Below are positions 18,013 to 26,691 of a DNA stretch of 64,000 nt, piece after piece. The position numbers and the translations under genes were made by a program. Location: NCBI GenBank assembly GCA_050180705.1, contig JBFXDX010000006.1, positions 171,517 through 235,516 of the forward strand, read 5' to 3'. Each line of letters begins with the position of its first letter. Position 1 is the stretch's first letter. The stretch is from SB25 sp050180705 (GTDB taxonomy: Bacteria; Bacteroidota; Bacteroidia; Bacteroidales; Tenuifilaceae). The notes beneath the pieces were generated by a model, which worked only from the letters and a program-made list of their open reading frames with translations, was not told the DNA's origin and made no database searches.

Positions 18013-19611
18013 ATGTTTTCATATAATACACATCGGTTTGTTTATGTTCTTGCTTTAGCAATTATTGCTTGCTCTTTGCCTTTTTCGGTATTTACTACTA
18101 GTGTTGGATCTATTACTCTGTTAGTAAATTTTGTTCTTGAGGGAAATTGGCGTTTTAAGTACAATAATTTAAAGCAGAATAGGCTTTTGTGGGTGTGGTT
18201 GTTTATATATCTACCGATACTTTATAGTTCTTTTTATTCGTCGAGTACTTCGATTGCAATTAAGGAGTTGCGCCTTTGGCTTCCGTTTGTAGTTCTTCCG
18301 CTGGTAGTTGCAACTAATAATCCATTAAGTTATAAGGAATTTAGGCGAGTGTTGTTGCTTTTTGTGTTGGCTGTGTTTGTGGCAACCCTTATAAGCACAA
18401 CATATTTTGCAACACTTTCGAGTTATGAGGTAATTGATGTTCGAAAAATTTCTTTGTTTATTTCTCATATTCGATTTGCCCTGATGGTCAATCTTGCCAT
18501 GGCAATTCTCTTTTATCTTGTTGTTTTTGATACTTGTGAGAGGTCTCGAATTTCGAAAGGTATAATGATAGTTATTTTTCTCTGGCTGTTGGTTTTTCTT
18601 TTTATACTTCAGTCGCTAACTGGCATTGTCATGCTTTTCTTGATGCTACTGCTTATTTTCTTTTGGTTTTACTTTAAGATTCGTGAAGCAGCCGTTCGTT
18701 TTGTTTTAGCCACCCTGGCATTAATGGTTATATTTCTGGGATCTTCGTCTTTGACGCACCAGATTGAGAAGTTTTACACTCGAAATAAAATTGATTTGGC
18801 AAGTTTGCCGGAGAGAACTCAAAATGGAAATGCATATCAGCACGATACGGTACGCTTGGCCTACGAGAATGGTAATTTAATCTATATAAATGTTTGTAGT
18901 CCTGAGTTACAAAAGGAGTGGGAGAGGCGAAGTCGTATAAAATTTGATGGGCTCGATAAAAAAGGACAGAATTTAGAACAAACCTTACTGCGTTACATGA
19001 CATCGCTTGGGTTAACTAAAGATTCTGCAGGTGTTGCAAAACTCGACTCTATTGATGTTAACTTCATTGAAAGTGGTGCTGCCAGTGTGATTTTTAGGAA
19101 CGATAATTTTGGAATAGATAAAAGGCTTTATCAGCTTCTTTGGGAGTTTGATGCATACAGAACCGAGGGGCTTGTTGATCGGAGTTCTGTTATACAGCGA
19201 TTTGTATATGCTAGGGCTGCATGGTTTGTGATTAAGAAACATTTATGGTTTGGCGTAGGTTGGGGCGATATACATAAATCGCTTGATGATTTCTATCGCG
19301 TAAAACAGGTAAATCTTGAGAAGGATTTGCGCTTCATGCCGCATAATCAGTATTTAACAGTGTGGGTGGGTGCAGGAATCCTTGGACTGCTCGTATTTAT
19401 AGTTGCATTTGTTTTTCCTTTCTTAGCCAAAAAGGAGTATAAGAATTTCTTATCGCTTTATTTCTTCCTAATGATAATGGTTTCGATGTTAAATGAGGAT
19501 ACATTTGAGTCACATATTGGGATAACATTTGCGGTACTTTTCTACTCATTGTTTATTTTTGGGTTCTCGTTTAAACCCAAAATCGATGAATCTGAACCGT
19601 CTTCAAACTGA
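18013..19611 (+). CDS. O-antigen ligase / Wzy-like polytopic membrane protein
   Basis: Integral inner-membrane protein of 532 residues with about ten hydrophobic segments and one large periplasmic loop (about 250-410). The Wzy_C/WaaL-type signature is visible: a GVGWGD motif, and an MPHNQYLTVWVGAGILG segment matching the H-N-x-x-L...G-x-x-G pattern of O-antigen ligases. Members polymerise or ligate undecaprenyl-linked glycans on the periplasmic face. No glycosyltransferase or other polysaccharide gene is next to it, so the substrate cannot be guessed. The 3' end overlaps the glycosylase gene by 26 bp. Confidence 0.8.
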   Translation: MFSYNTHRFVYVLALAIIACSLPFSVFTTSVGSITLLVNFVLEGNWRFKYNNLKQNRLLWVWLFIYLPILYSSFYSSSTSIAIKELRLWLPFVVLPLVVATNNPLSYKEFRRVLLLFVLAVFVATLISTTYFATLSSYEVIDVRKISLFISHIRFALMVNLAMAILFYLVVFDTCERSRISKGIMIVIFLWLLVFLFILQSLTGIVMLFLMLLLIFFWFYFKIREAAVRFVLATLALMVIFLGSSSLTHQIEKFYTRNKIDLASLPERTQNGNAYQHDTVRLAYENGNLIYINVCSPELQKEWERRSRIKFDGLDKKGQNLEQTLLRYMTSLGLTKDSAGVAKLDSIDVNFIESGAASVIFRNDNFGIDKRLYQLLWEFDAYRTEGLVDRSSVIQRFVYARAAWFVIKKHLWFGVGWGDIHKSLDDFYRVKQVNLEKDLRFMPHNQYLTVWVGAGILGLLVFIVAFVFPFLAKKEYKNFLSLYFFLMIMVSMLNEDTFESHIGITFAVLFYSLFIFGFSFKPKIDESEPSSN

Positions 19612-20107
19612 TTTTTATCGAAGAGATGTCTTGATTGTTGCGCCTGAATTACTCGGAAAGCAACTTGTGCGTGTATATTCCGATGGTTCGTTTGCTCGGC
19701 ATCTTATAACCGAAGTGGAGGCTTACAAGGGTATTGGCGATTTGGCTTGTCATGCGAGTAAGGGTAAAACTGAGCGGAATAAGGTGATGTTTATGCAGGG
19801 TGGCTTGGTGTATGTTTATCTTATTTATGGAATGTATTGGATGCTAAATGTTGTCACATCGGTTGATGATGATCCGGAGGCTGTACTAATTCGTGGAATT
19901 TCGGAGTATTCAGGACCTGGGCGACTTACCAAACATTTGCAGATAGATAAAAGTTTTTATGCCGAAGATTTATCAACTTCGAGTCGAATTTGGATAGAGG
20001 ATGTTGGACTGTTGCCCAAGTTTTCAACGACACCTCGCATTGGGATCGATTATGCAGGTTCATACTGGGCGAATATGCCATGGCGATTTGTGACCGAGAA
20101 TCTTTGA
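19586..20107 (+). CDS. DNA-3-methyladenine glycosylase (AAG/MPG family)
   Basis: Base-excision repair enzyme that removes alkylated purines. The AAG fold motifs are clear: the start APELLGKQLVR, catalytic segment ITEVEAYKGIGDLACHASKGKTERN (shown by its parts TEVEAY and DLACHAS), YVYLIYGMYWMLNVVT, VLIRG and GPGRLTKHLQID. The start at 19586 (MNLNRLQTDFYRRD) is chosen because it begins at the family's usual N-terminus; an open frame reaching 19529 would add residues read inside the upstream gene. At 173 residues it is slightly short for the family but has all its motifs. It overlaps the O-antigen-ligase-like gene by 26 bp, so the two are probably translationally linked; the hydroxyacid dehydrogenase follows 29 bp later. 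Confidence 0.93.
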   Translation: MNLNRLQTDFYRRDVLIVAPELLGKQLVRVYSDGSFARHLITEVEAYKGIGDLACHASKGKTERNKVMFMQGGLVYVYLIYGMYWMLNVVTSVDDDPEAVLIRGISEYSGPGRLTKHLQIDKSFYAEDLSTSSRIWIEDVGLLPKFSTTPRIGIDYAGSYWANMPWRFVTENL

Positions 20108-20136
20108 GAATAACTTATTACTAAAATATTACCGCA

Positions 20137-21081
20137 ATGAAGATTGTATTTGCAGAATCAATAGGAATAACCGAAAGCCGAAAGTCGGAGTTTATGTTAG
20201 AAATGCGAGACCTAGGTCATGAGGTTTTATTTTTCGATACTCCCGTCAGCGATCAGGCGGAACTACAAGCTAGGTCTACGGATGCCGATGTTTTGGTGTT
20301 GAGCAATCAATCACTGTCGGCCAACACAATAAATAATCTATCTAAGTTGAAGTTGATTTCAGTTGCCTTTACCGGGGTGGATCATTTACCGATAGATTAC
20401 TGCCGAGATAGGCAAATAACCGTTTGTAATGCCGCAGGGTACAGTACATTTGCAGTTGCAGAACTTACTATTTCAATGGCAATTTCTTTGTATAGGAAGA
20501 TCGCAGAGTTGAATAACGATGTGAGACGCTGCAAAACGCGATCGGGCTTTTTAGGACGAGAACTTCACGGTAAGACCTTTGGAATTGTTGGTTTGGGTGC
20601 TATCGGGGAGAGAGTTGCACAGCTAGCCAATGCATTTGGCTGTAAGGTTATTGCTTATACTCGGACACCAAAGAATATTTCTGGCGTTGAGTTGGTTGCG
20701 TTGGATGAATTATTTAGATCGGCAGATATAGTATCATTACATATTCCGGCTACCAGTCAAACGGTTGGATTAGTTAATGATAAGTTGATTGGTTTGATGA
20801 ACCCAGAGGCAATTCTTGTTAACACAGCCCGTGGAACCCTTGTCGACTATAGTGCTTTATCTCTAGCGCTTAAAAATAAATCTATAGCAGGAGCCGCTAT
20901 TGATGTGTATGAGCATGAACCCCCAATCGAAAGCGATCATCCTTTATTTAGTGCTCCAAATACGTTACTTTTGCCTCATGTTGGATATGCTACAAGGGAG
21001 GCAATTGATGGTAGAACCGATATTGTTCTAGATAATATTCGTTTTTGGCTTAAAGGAAATCCTAGAAATGTGATTGTATAA
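20137..21081 (+). CDS. D-2-hydroxyacid dehydrogenase (NAD(P)-dependent)
   Basis: Cytosolic oxidoreductase of 314 residues interconverting a 2-oxoacid and a D-2-hydroxyacid. The Rossmann domain (about 100-285) contains GIVGLGAIGERVAQ with an acidic/arginine strand end at AYTR. The catalytic residues sit in VNTARGTLVD (Arg), DVYEHEPP (Glu) and LLPHVGYATREA (His). Hydroxypyruvate/glyoxylate reductase or phosphoglycerate dehydrogenase-like activity is possible; the ACT domain of many SerA proteins is absent. It follows the glycosylase by 29 bp in the same direction. Confidence 0.92.
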   Translation: MKIVFAESIGITESRKSEFMLEMRDLGHEVLFFDTPVSDQAELQARSTDADVLVLSNQSLSANTINNLSKLKLISVAFTGVDHLPIDYCRDRQITVCNAAGYSTFAVAELTISMAISLYRKIAELNNDVRRCKTRSGFLGRELHGKTFGIVGLGAIGERVAQLANAFGCKVIAYTRTPKNISGVELVALDELFRSADIVSLHIPATSQTVGLVNDKLIGLMNPEAILVNTARGTLVDYSALSLALKNKSIAGAAIDVYEHEPPIESDHPLFSAPNTLLLPHVGYATREAIDGRTDIVLDNIRFWLKGNPRNVIV

Positions 21082-21121
21082 CAGTGTGATGTGATTTTGA
21101 TGAAAATATTTTCAAAAAATA

Positions 21122-21154
21122 TTTGGTGGAAATAGAATAATTATGTTACATTTG
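21122..21154 (+). promoter_or_regulatory. Bacteroidota-type promoter for tRNA-Asn
   Basis: TTTG at 21122-21125 and TACATTTG at 21147-21154, a full match to the -7 consensus TAnnTTTG with a 21-bp gap, ending 25 bp before the mature tRNA. Confidence 0.7.
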
Positions 21155-21179
21155 CACCGCTAAAGAAAAAAGACAGCAC

Positions 21180-21253
21180 TCCTCATTAGCTCAGTTGGTT
21201 AGAGCACCTGACTGTTAATCAGGGGGTCCTAGGTTCAAGTCCTAGATGAGGAG
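21180..21253 (+). tRNA. tRNA-Asn (anticodon GTT)
   Basis: A 74-nt cloverleaf. Acceptor stem tcctcat/atgagga, D stem gctc/gagc, anticodon stem cctga/tcagg with loop ctgttaa, T stem ctagg/cctag with loop ttcaagt. The anticodon GTT reads Asn codons. The CCA end is not encoded. A strong terminator follows 2 bp later. Confidence 0.97.
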
Positions 21254-21254
21254 C

Positions 21255-21288
21255 AAACCCCGATGGATAATCGGGGTTTCTTTTTTTG
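21255..21288 (+). terminator. Intrinsic terminator of tRNA-Asn
   Basis: Perfect 9-bp stem (aaaccccga, 21255-21263, with 21271-21279), 7-nt loop, then a run of seven T. Confidence 0.92.
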
Positions 21289-21351
21289 TGTCATTAGTTT
21301 TTGTTCCCAAATAAAAAATTCATAGCTTACACTAAATTTAACAAACATATT

Positions 21352-22335
21352 ATGAGTAAAGTATTGGGTTTAGGAAATGCCCTTGTCGACCTAATGACCA
21401 AGTTGCATAACGATTTAACGCTGGATCAGTTAAGTTTGCCTAAAGGAAGTATGCAGTTGGTCGATGAGATTTTTATGCAAAAAGCGGTTGAGCATACAAA
21501 GCACCTATCCCAAACTTTGGCTGCAGGTGGCAGTGCTGCAAATACCATTCATGGGTTGGCTAATTTAGGTGTAGAAACAGCTTTCATTGGGAAAATTGGA
21601 AACGATTCCTTTGGGAATGTATTCGAGTCCGACATGGTTAAGCATGGTATAACTCCTATTATGTTAAAGGGTAAGGCTGAGTCCGGAAGGGCGTTGGCTT
21701 TGGTGAGTCCCGATTCTGAGCGCACGTTTGCAACGTATCTTGGTGCGGCAGTTGAAATGACTGCCGAGGATTTGAAACCAGAAATGTTTGATGGATACTC
21801 GTACTTTCATATAGAGGGCTATTTGGTCCAAAATCATGAGTTGATTCGACGTGCTGTAGAGATTGCCTATGAAAAAGGCCTGAAAATCTCCTTGGATTTG
21901 GCTAGTTATAATATGGTGGAGGATAATCGTGAGTTTTTAAAAGAGATTATTCAAAAGTATGTAACTATAGTGTTTGCTAACGAGGATGAAGCTAAGGCTT
22001 TTACTGGAAAGTCTCCTGAAGAGTCACTTCAGATTTTGAGCGATATGGTTTCTATTGCTGTTGTTAAACTAGGTTCGGAAGGCTCGTTAATTAAACGTGG
22101 CGAAGAGCAAGTTTCTGTTGGAATTATTGATGTTGATTGCATAGATACTACAGGCGCAGGAGATCTTTATGCCTCTGGATTTATTTATGGTTTAATTAAG
22201 GATTTACCTTTGCATAAGTGTGGCCAAATAGGCGCAGTGCTTTCTGGTCATATAATTGAGGTACTTGGCCCTAAAATGGATGGGAAACGATGGGAGAATG
22301 TTAAAAAGTTGGTTGAGGTAATTGAGAATGAATAG
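21352..22335 (+). CDS. PfkB-family sugar/nucleoside kinase (adenosine kinase-like)
   Basis: Ribokinase-fold kinase of 327 residues. N-terminal GLGNALVDL, substrate-binding AAGGSAANTIHGLANLG and the PfkB C-terminal signature DTTGAGDLYASGF with the catalytic Asp. Sequence style is closest to the adenosine-kinase/sugar-kinase group common in Bacteroidota; substrate is not certain. The ATG at 21352 is chosen over an upstream TTG because MSKVLGLGNALVD is the family start. It is monocistronic, between the tRNA-Asn terminator and its own terminator at 22357. Confidence 0.9.
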   Translation: MSKVLGLGNALVDLMTKLHNDLTLDQLSLPKGSMQLVDEIFMQKAVEHTKHLSQTLAAGGSAANTIHGLANLGVETAFIGKIGNDSFGNVFESDMVKHGITPIMLKGKAESGRALALVSPDSERTFATYLGAAVEMTAEDLKPEMFDGYSYFHIEGYLVQNHELIRRAVEIAYEKGLKISLDLASYNMVEDNREFLKEIIQKYVTIVFANEDEAKAFTGKSPEESLQILSDMVSIAVVKLGSEGSLIKRGEEQVSVGIIDVDCIDTTGAGDLYASGFIYGLIKDLPLHKCGQIGAVLSGHIIEVLGPKMDGKRWENVKKLVEVIENE

Positions 22336-22356
22336 AGGTTAAATATTCTAATATAT

Positions 22357-22389
22357 AGAGGCGAAATTTGATTTCGCCTCTTTTATTTT
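22357..22389 (+). terminator. Intrinsic terminator of the PfkB-family kinase gene
   Basis: Perfect 11-bp stem (agaggcgaaat, 22357-22367, with 22371-22381), 3-nt loop, followed by tttatttta; starts 21 bp after the stop codon. Confidence 0.92.
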
Positions 22390-22573
22390 ACTATATGTTA
22401 TTCAGTTTCTACGTTTCTTTTTGTATAGTATTCTATCATATTCTTACCGATTTCTCAATCGTTGTGAATTAGGGAAAATCGTATGTATTTGCAGAATCAT
22501 TGTGGTTTACATCAAGTATGAAGTGTGTAGATTTTAGGGATGTGATTGGACTGAGGTTTGTCAGGATTTTCCC

Positions 22574-22581
22574 TATCTTTG
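22574..22581 (+). promoter_or_regulatory. -7 box (TATCTTTG) upstream of prfB
   Basis: A full match to the Bacteroidota -7 consensus TAnnTTTG, 22 bp before the prfB start codon. No well-spaced TTTG -33 element is obvious. Confidence 0.5.
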
Positions 22582-22603
22582 TATAAAATATTATAGTGGA
22601 AAA

Positions 22604-23693
22604 ATGATAACCATTGAACAGGTTAAGGAGATTGTAAAGCGCAAGGATGCTCTGAGGAGGCATCTTTGACATCGATAGTAAATTAATACAACTCGAGGAA
22701 GAAGAGCAACGCACCCAATCGCCAGATTTTTGGGATAATCCAGCCGAAGCCGAAAAGCAACTTAAGAAAGTAGCGAGTATTAAAGCGTGGACCGATAGTT
22801 TTAGCAAGGTAAATCGGTTGGCTGATGATTTGCAGGTGATTTTCGATTTTGCACGCGAGGGTGCTGCATCCGATGATGAGGTGGATAAAGGTTATGCTGA
22901 TTGCCTTTTAGTTATTGAGGATTTGGAGTTGAAGAACATGCTTCGCAAGGAGGAGGATAAACTGGGTGCTATAATGAAAATTAACTCTGGTGCCGGCGGA
23001 ACCGAGAGCATGGACTGGGCTGAAATGCTTATGCGTATGTATACGCGTTATGGCGAACGTAATAGTTACGAGGTAAAGGTTATTGATATCCAGGATGGTG
23101 AGGAGGCAGGTGTAAAATCGTGTACACTTGAGTTTGTTGGCGATATGGCTTATGGTTTCCTTAAGAGCGAGAATGGTGTTCATCGCCTAGTTCGAATCTC
23201 TCCGTTCGATTCCAATGCTCGTAGGCATACTTCGTTTGCATCCGTTTTTGTATCTCCTGCAATTGACGATACCATTGAGATAGTTGTTAATCCTGCTGAT
23301 ATAAAATGGGATACTTACCGGTCGTCAGGAGCCGGTGGCCAAAATGTTAATAAAGTGGAAACCGGTGTCCGACTTTACCATATTCCAACAGGTATAGTTA
23401 TTGAGAATACCGAGTCGCGTTCGCAGTTTCAGAATAAGGAGAATGCAATGCGCTTGCTTAAATCACACTTGTATGAGTTGGAACTTCGTAAGCGTCAGGA
23501 GGTACAGGCCGAAATTGAAGGAAAAAAGATGAAGATTGAGTGGGGTTCACAAATTCGTAACTATGTGCTTCATCCTTATAAGTTGGTAAAGGATTTACGC
23601 AGTAGCTATGAGACATCCGATGTTACCTCAATTCTTGATGGAGACTTGAACGAATGCATCAAATCGTACCTAATGCAGTTTGGTGAAGAGTAA
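22604..23693 (+). CDS. prfB: Peptide chain release factor 2, with programmed +1 frameshift
   Basis: RF2 ends translation at UGA and UAA. Frame 0 starts at ATG 22604 and runs 21 codons to cat ctt tga c, with an in-frame UGA at 22667-22669. A shift of +1 at CTT (skipping T22667) leads into frame 22668-23693, giving 362 residues (E. coli RF2 has 365). The autoregulatory signals are intact: an internal Shine-Dalgarno AGGAGG at 22655-22660, three bases before CTT, then TGA and C. Downstream are the PCRF domain, the codon-recognition tripeptide SPF (RISPFDSN) and the GGQ loop (SGAGGQNVNK). A start near 22818 would lose the N-terminal domain. It appears monocistronic. Confidence 0.97.
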
Positions 23694-23756
23694 TTCTGTT
23701 TTGATGCCTTTTTGTTATTTTATTGCTTAATTCGTGTTTCGGTTAACCTAGTTTAT

Positions 23757-24159
23757 TTAATCTAGATAGGGTAAGAAAAACTCTACCTTGCCGCATTTTG
23801 GGCAGGTGTAGAGTTCAAATGTTTCTCTGTTTGTGAACAATTCAAATATATCGCCAAGTGCGCCAATTCTGGTACCCTCATGGAATTTGTAGAGTCCAGA
23901 ATACTCCATTACATCTTAAGCAGTTAATGTTTTTTGTGCCTTTGGGTTTTTCCTCCGATGAAGGAATTAATTCACTTAAATCAGTATGGCAACTTGGGCA
24001 AAATTTTTTTGATGGGTCAACTTCGCTGCCACATTTTGGGCAAATATTCTTGAAATCGGAGGTATTAATTATTTTGTCTTCGGAAAAACTATACTGACAA
24101 TTCCAGCACATGTCAAAATTGTCCTCCACTTCGGAGTTGCACTTGGGGCATTTTTTCAT
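23757..24159 (-). CDS. Zinc-ribbon protein, reading frame broken near its third ribbon
   Basis: The continuous frame is 24159-23878 (93 residues) with two zinc ribbons: CPKC/CWNC (4-7, 18-21) and CPKC/CPSC (about 39-42, 52-55). It then has an orphan CLRC knuckle and stops soon after. In another frame the same strand continues without stop to 23757: a GLYKFHEGTRIGALGD segment, then FELYTCPKCGKVEFF, which supplies the missing CPKC half of a third ribbon. The break lies around 23898-23913. A one-base error or mutation is the simplest explanation; a programmed shift is possible but no slippery motif was seen. Function unknown; such ribbons bind nucleic acid or protein. Confidence 0.75.
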
Positions 24160-24298
24160 TGCTAAATGAGTTAATTGTAAATCAAAATTAACTGATTTTG
24201 CAAAATGAAATTAAGAGTGATTGATATTTTATTTTCCTTCTGGATTATTCTGTCCGTAAAATTCAAAACGTGTTGCACGTTTTTTTACATTGTGTGCT

Positions 24299-25249
24299 TT
24301 ATCCCTTTTTCAGTCTAGCCTTAGTTATTAATCCAACAGGAATAAACGCAAAAACCTTCTGCATTTTTTCGCGTGGAATTTGCGAAAGGAATAGCCCCAT
24401 TACTACAATTGCAATTCCTGTCATTTTTACTGGAGTTAAAAGTTCTCCCTGTAGAAAGTATGCAAATACTGCCGTTAAAACTGGAATTGCGTTTGTAAAA
24501 GTGTTTGCGCTGGTAATTCCTAGGTGTTTTACTGAGTATGTAAATAGCAAAAATGCAAAGGTCGATCCAAATATCGCGAGTTCCAGTATTGGTATTATCG
24601 ATTTTACGCTAACCCCGACACTTACGAAGTGGTTAACTTCGAATATCAAAAATAGAGGTAGAAAGTATAGTGCTCCTAACGTGTTTTGGTAGGTTATTAT
24701 TGAGAAAACGTTGTATTTTGATGTTAGGTTTCGCAGCGTTAAGGAGTAACCTAACGCAGATAAAACAGCCAGTAGCATTAGCAGAATGCCGTAAGGGTTA
24801 GCATCAATTTGTCCAAAGCCTTTATGGAATATCACAATACAAACTCCAATTACCGAAACAACAATTCCCATAAAGTTCATAAGCGTAATGCGCTGTTTGT
24901 AAAGGTAAAACTCGCCAATTGGGCTAAATAGCGGAATTGTACAAATTATTACGGCTGCCAGTGTCGACGATATCATCGTCATTCCGAAGGTTTCGCCAAC
25001 AAAGTACATGAATGGTTCAAAAAATGCGAGTAGCATAAAGTACTTTATGTCGGTTTTATGAATCTTAACAAGTTTCCCAATAATGCTAGTGACAATAAAA
25101 AGGAATACGCTTGATATTGTGAGCCGGAAGGTTACTAATGTTAATGGTTTATAAAATTCAAAAACATCTTTGTACCAGATAAATGTTAATGACCAAAATA
25201 CCATAGACATTACCACTGCTATATAAACTAGTAAGTTTTTCTTCTGCAT
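24299..25249 (-). CDS. DMT-superfamily transporter (EamA family)
   Basis: Inner-membrane protein of 316 residues with about ten hydrophobic segments arranged as two EamA repeats (about 10-145 and 165-300). The repeats have the usual short loops with basic ends and a Pro/Gly pattern (ITSANTFTNAIPVLTAVFAYFL split over 250-275). EamA proteins mostly export amino acids or related metabolites; the substrate is not predictable. A second EamA gene at 26692-27597 on the same strand is only distantly similar. On the minus strand a TAATTTTG box (25309-25316) sits about 60 bp upstream of the start and may be its -7 element. Confidence 0.9.
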   Translation of the reverse strand: MQKKNLLVYIAVVMSMVFWSLTFIWYKDVFEFYKPLTLVTFRLTISSVFLFIVTSIIGKLVKIHKTDIKYFMLLAFFEPFMYFVGETFGMTMISSTLAAVIICTIPLFSPIGEFYLYKQRITLMNFMGIVVSVIGVCIVIFHKGFGQIDANPYGILLMLLAVLSALGYSLTLRNLTSKYNVFSIITYQNTLGALYFLPLFLIFEVNHFVSVGVSVKSIIPILELAIFGSTFAFLLFTYSVKHLGITSANTFTNAIPVLTAVFAYFLQGELLTPVKMTGIAIVVMGLFLSQIPREKMQKVFAFIPVGLITKARLKKG

Positions 25250-25545
25250 ACAGATTTGTTTTTGCTCATGATTTGATTTATTCCTTAAGTCGATGGTTTA
25301 AGGCGGTGCAAAATTAATCTTTTATATAGAACTTGATTGCGAATTGTAAAGCATAAATTATATTGATTTTTGACCGTAAGGCGTTGGTTTGTTGTGCGTA
25401 ATGCATTTGATTTTTACTTGGGAATATGTTGATGTCTGAAACTCTGTTTTTTTGATTATTTTTCTCTATAGATAGTTAACATTCATTACTACGACTCTGG
25501 AATATTCTATTACTTTTTTTTCTACTTTTACAAGGCGCAAATAGC

Positions 25546-26679
25546 ATGGTGATGGAAGAATTAGTTAAACTTAGACAAGAACTGCATCGTAATCCCGAAT
25601 TATCGGGGCAGGAGAGAGCAACTGCTAAACGTTTACGCTTTTTTCTAAGTCGTTATAAGCCGCATGAACTTTACTCGAATATTGCAGGCGAAGGAATGGC
25701 TGTTGTTTATAACGGGAAGGAGAGCGGCCCAACTGTTCTATTCCGTTGCGATATGGATGCAATTCCTGTTTCTGAGGTTAATAAAGTGCGATACAAGTCA
25801 AATGTTCCCGGAATTTCGCATGTTTGCGGGCACGATGGGCATATGGCCATTGTTTCGGGGCTTGCGGTACGTTTTAATGAAAAACCTTTGGAACGAGGTC
25901 GTGCAATTTTGCTTTATCAACCTGCCGAGGAGAATGGCATGGGGGCAAAACGATGTGTTGAACGTTTATCGGAACTCGATCTTTTACCCGATTACGCTGT
26001 GGCATTGCACAATTTGCCAAAGTATTCAAAGGGTAGCGTTGTATTGGGTAGGTACACGTTTTCATCAGCATCGAAAGGTTTGATTATTGAATTGACAGGT
26101 CGAAATTCGCATGCTGCATATCCCGAGCGAGGTCTTAATCCTTCGGCGGCCGTTGCCGAAATAATTCAGTCATTGCTTTGTTTAAAGGATTCTCGAAAGT
26201 TCAACGACTTTGTGCTGGTTACTATAATCCATGTTAATATTGGCGAGGTAGCATTTGGAACATCGCCCGGCTCTGCGGTTATAATGGCAACTCTTCGTGC
26301 TTTTAATAATGATGATATGGCTTTGCTTTCTGAAGGAGCAGTTGAAGGAGCAGTGAAAATTGCTGAGACGTATGGACTTGGTGTGTCAACATCGTTTGCC
26401 GATGAATATCCTGCTTCGGTATGCAATCATCAATTGACCGATTTGGTGGATAATATTGGTCGTCAGATGAAGAAAAATGTTGCATATCTTGAAGAACCCA
26501 ATCGTTGGAGCGAAGATTTTGCTCATTTTACGGCATGTTGTCCTTCTGTTATTTTTGGACTTGGTTCTGGCGAAAATCAACCTGATATTCATTCTCCCGA
26601 TTTCGACTTTCCTGATGATATTATTATGGATGGAGTTGAACTAATGGATGCCTTGGCACGAAAGTTAACCTCTGAGTAA
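25546..26679 (+). CDS. M20 family metal-dependent amidohydrolase/peptidase
   Basis: Enzyme of 377 residues related to N-acyl-amino-acid and hippurate hydrolases. Zinc-site motifs are present: DMDAIPV, CGHDGHMAI, and QPAEENGMGAKR with the catalytic glutamates. The dimerisation domain (about 175-290) contains GRNSHAAYPERGLNPSAA. No signal peptide, so it is cytosolic. It sits between two divergently placed EamA transporters, a pairing that could reflect export of an amino acid released by the hydrolase, but this is only positional. The substrate is unknown. A GTG-free ATG start at 25546 is used; a second ATG two codons on is equally possible. Confidence 0.92.
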   Translation: MVMEELVKLRQELHRNPELSGQERATAKRLRFFLSRYKPHELYSNIAGEGMAVVYNGKESGPTVLFRCDMDAIPVSEVNKVRYKSNVPGISHVCGHDGHMAIVSGLAVRFNEKPLERGRAILLYQPAEENGMGAKRCVERLSELDLLPDYAVALHNLPKYSKGSVVLGRYTFSSASKGLIIELTGRNSHAAYPERGLNPSAAVAEIIQSLLCLKDSRKFNDFVLVTIIHVNIGEVAFGTSPGSAVIMATLRAFNNDDMALLSEGAVEGAVKIAETYGLGVSTSFADEYPASVCNHQLTDLVDNIGRQMKKNVAYLEEPNRWSEDFAHFTACCPSVIFGLGSGENQPDIHSPDFDFPDDIIMDGVELMDALARKLTSE

Positions 26680-26691
26680 GAGCCAATCAAG

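Noticed and set aside
22818..23693. Short RF2 beginning at 22818
   Set aside because: Conserved RF2 sequence continues upstream through a programmed frameshift to the ATG at 22604.
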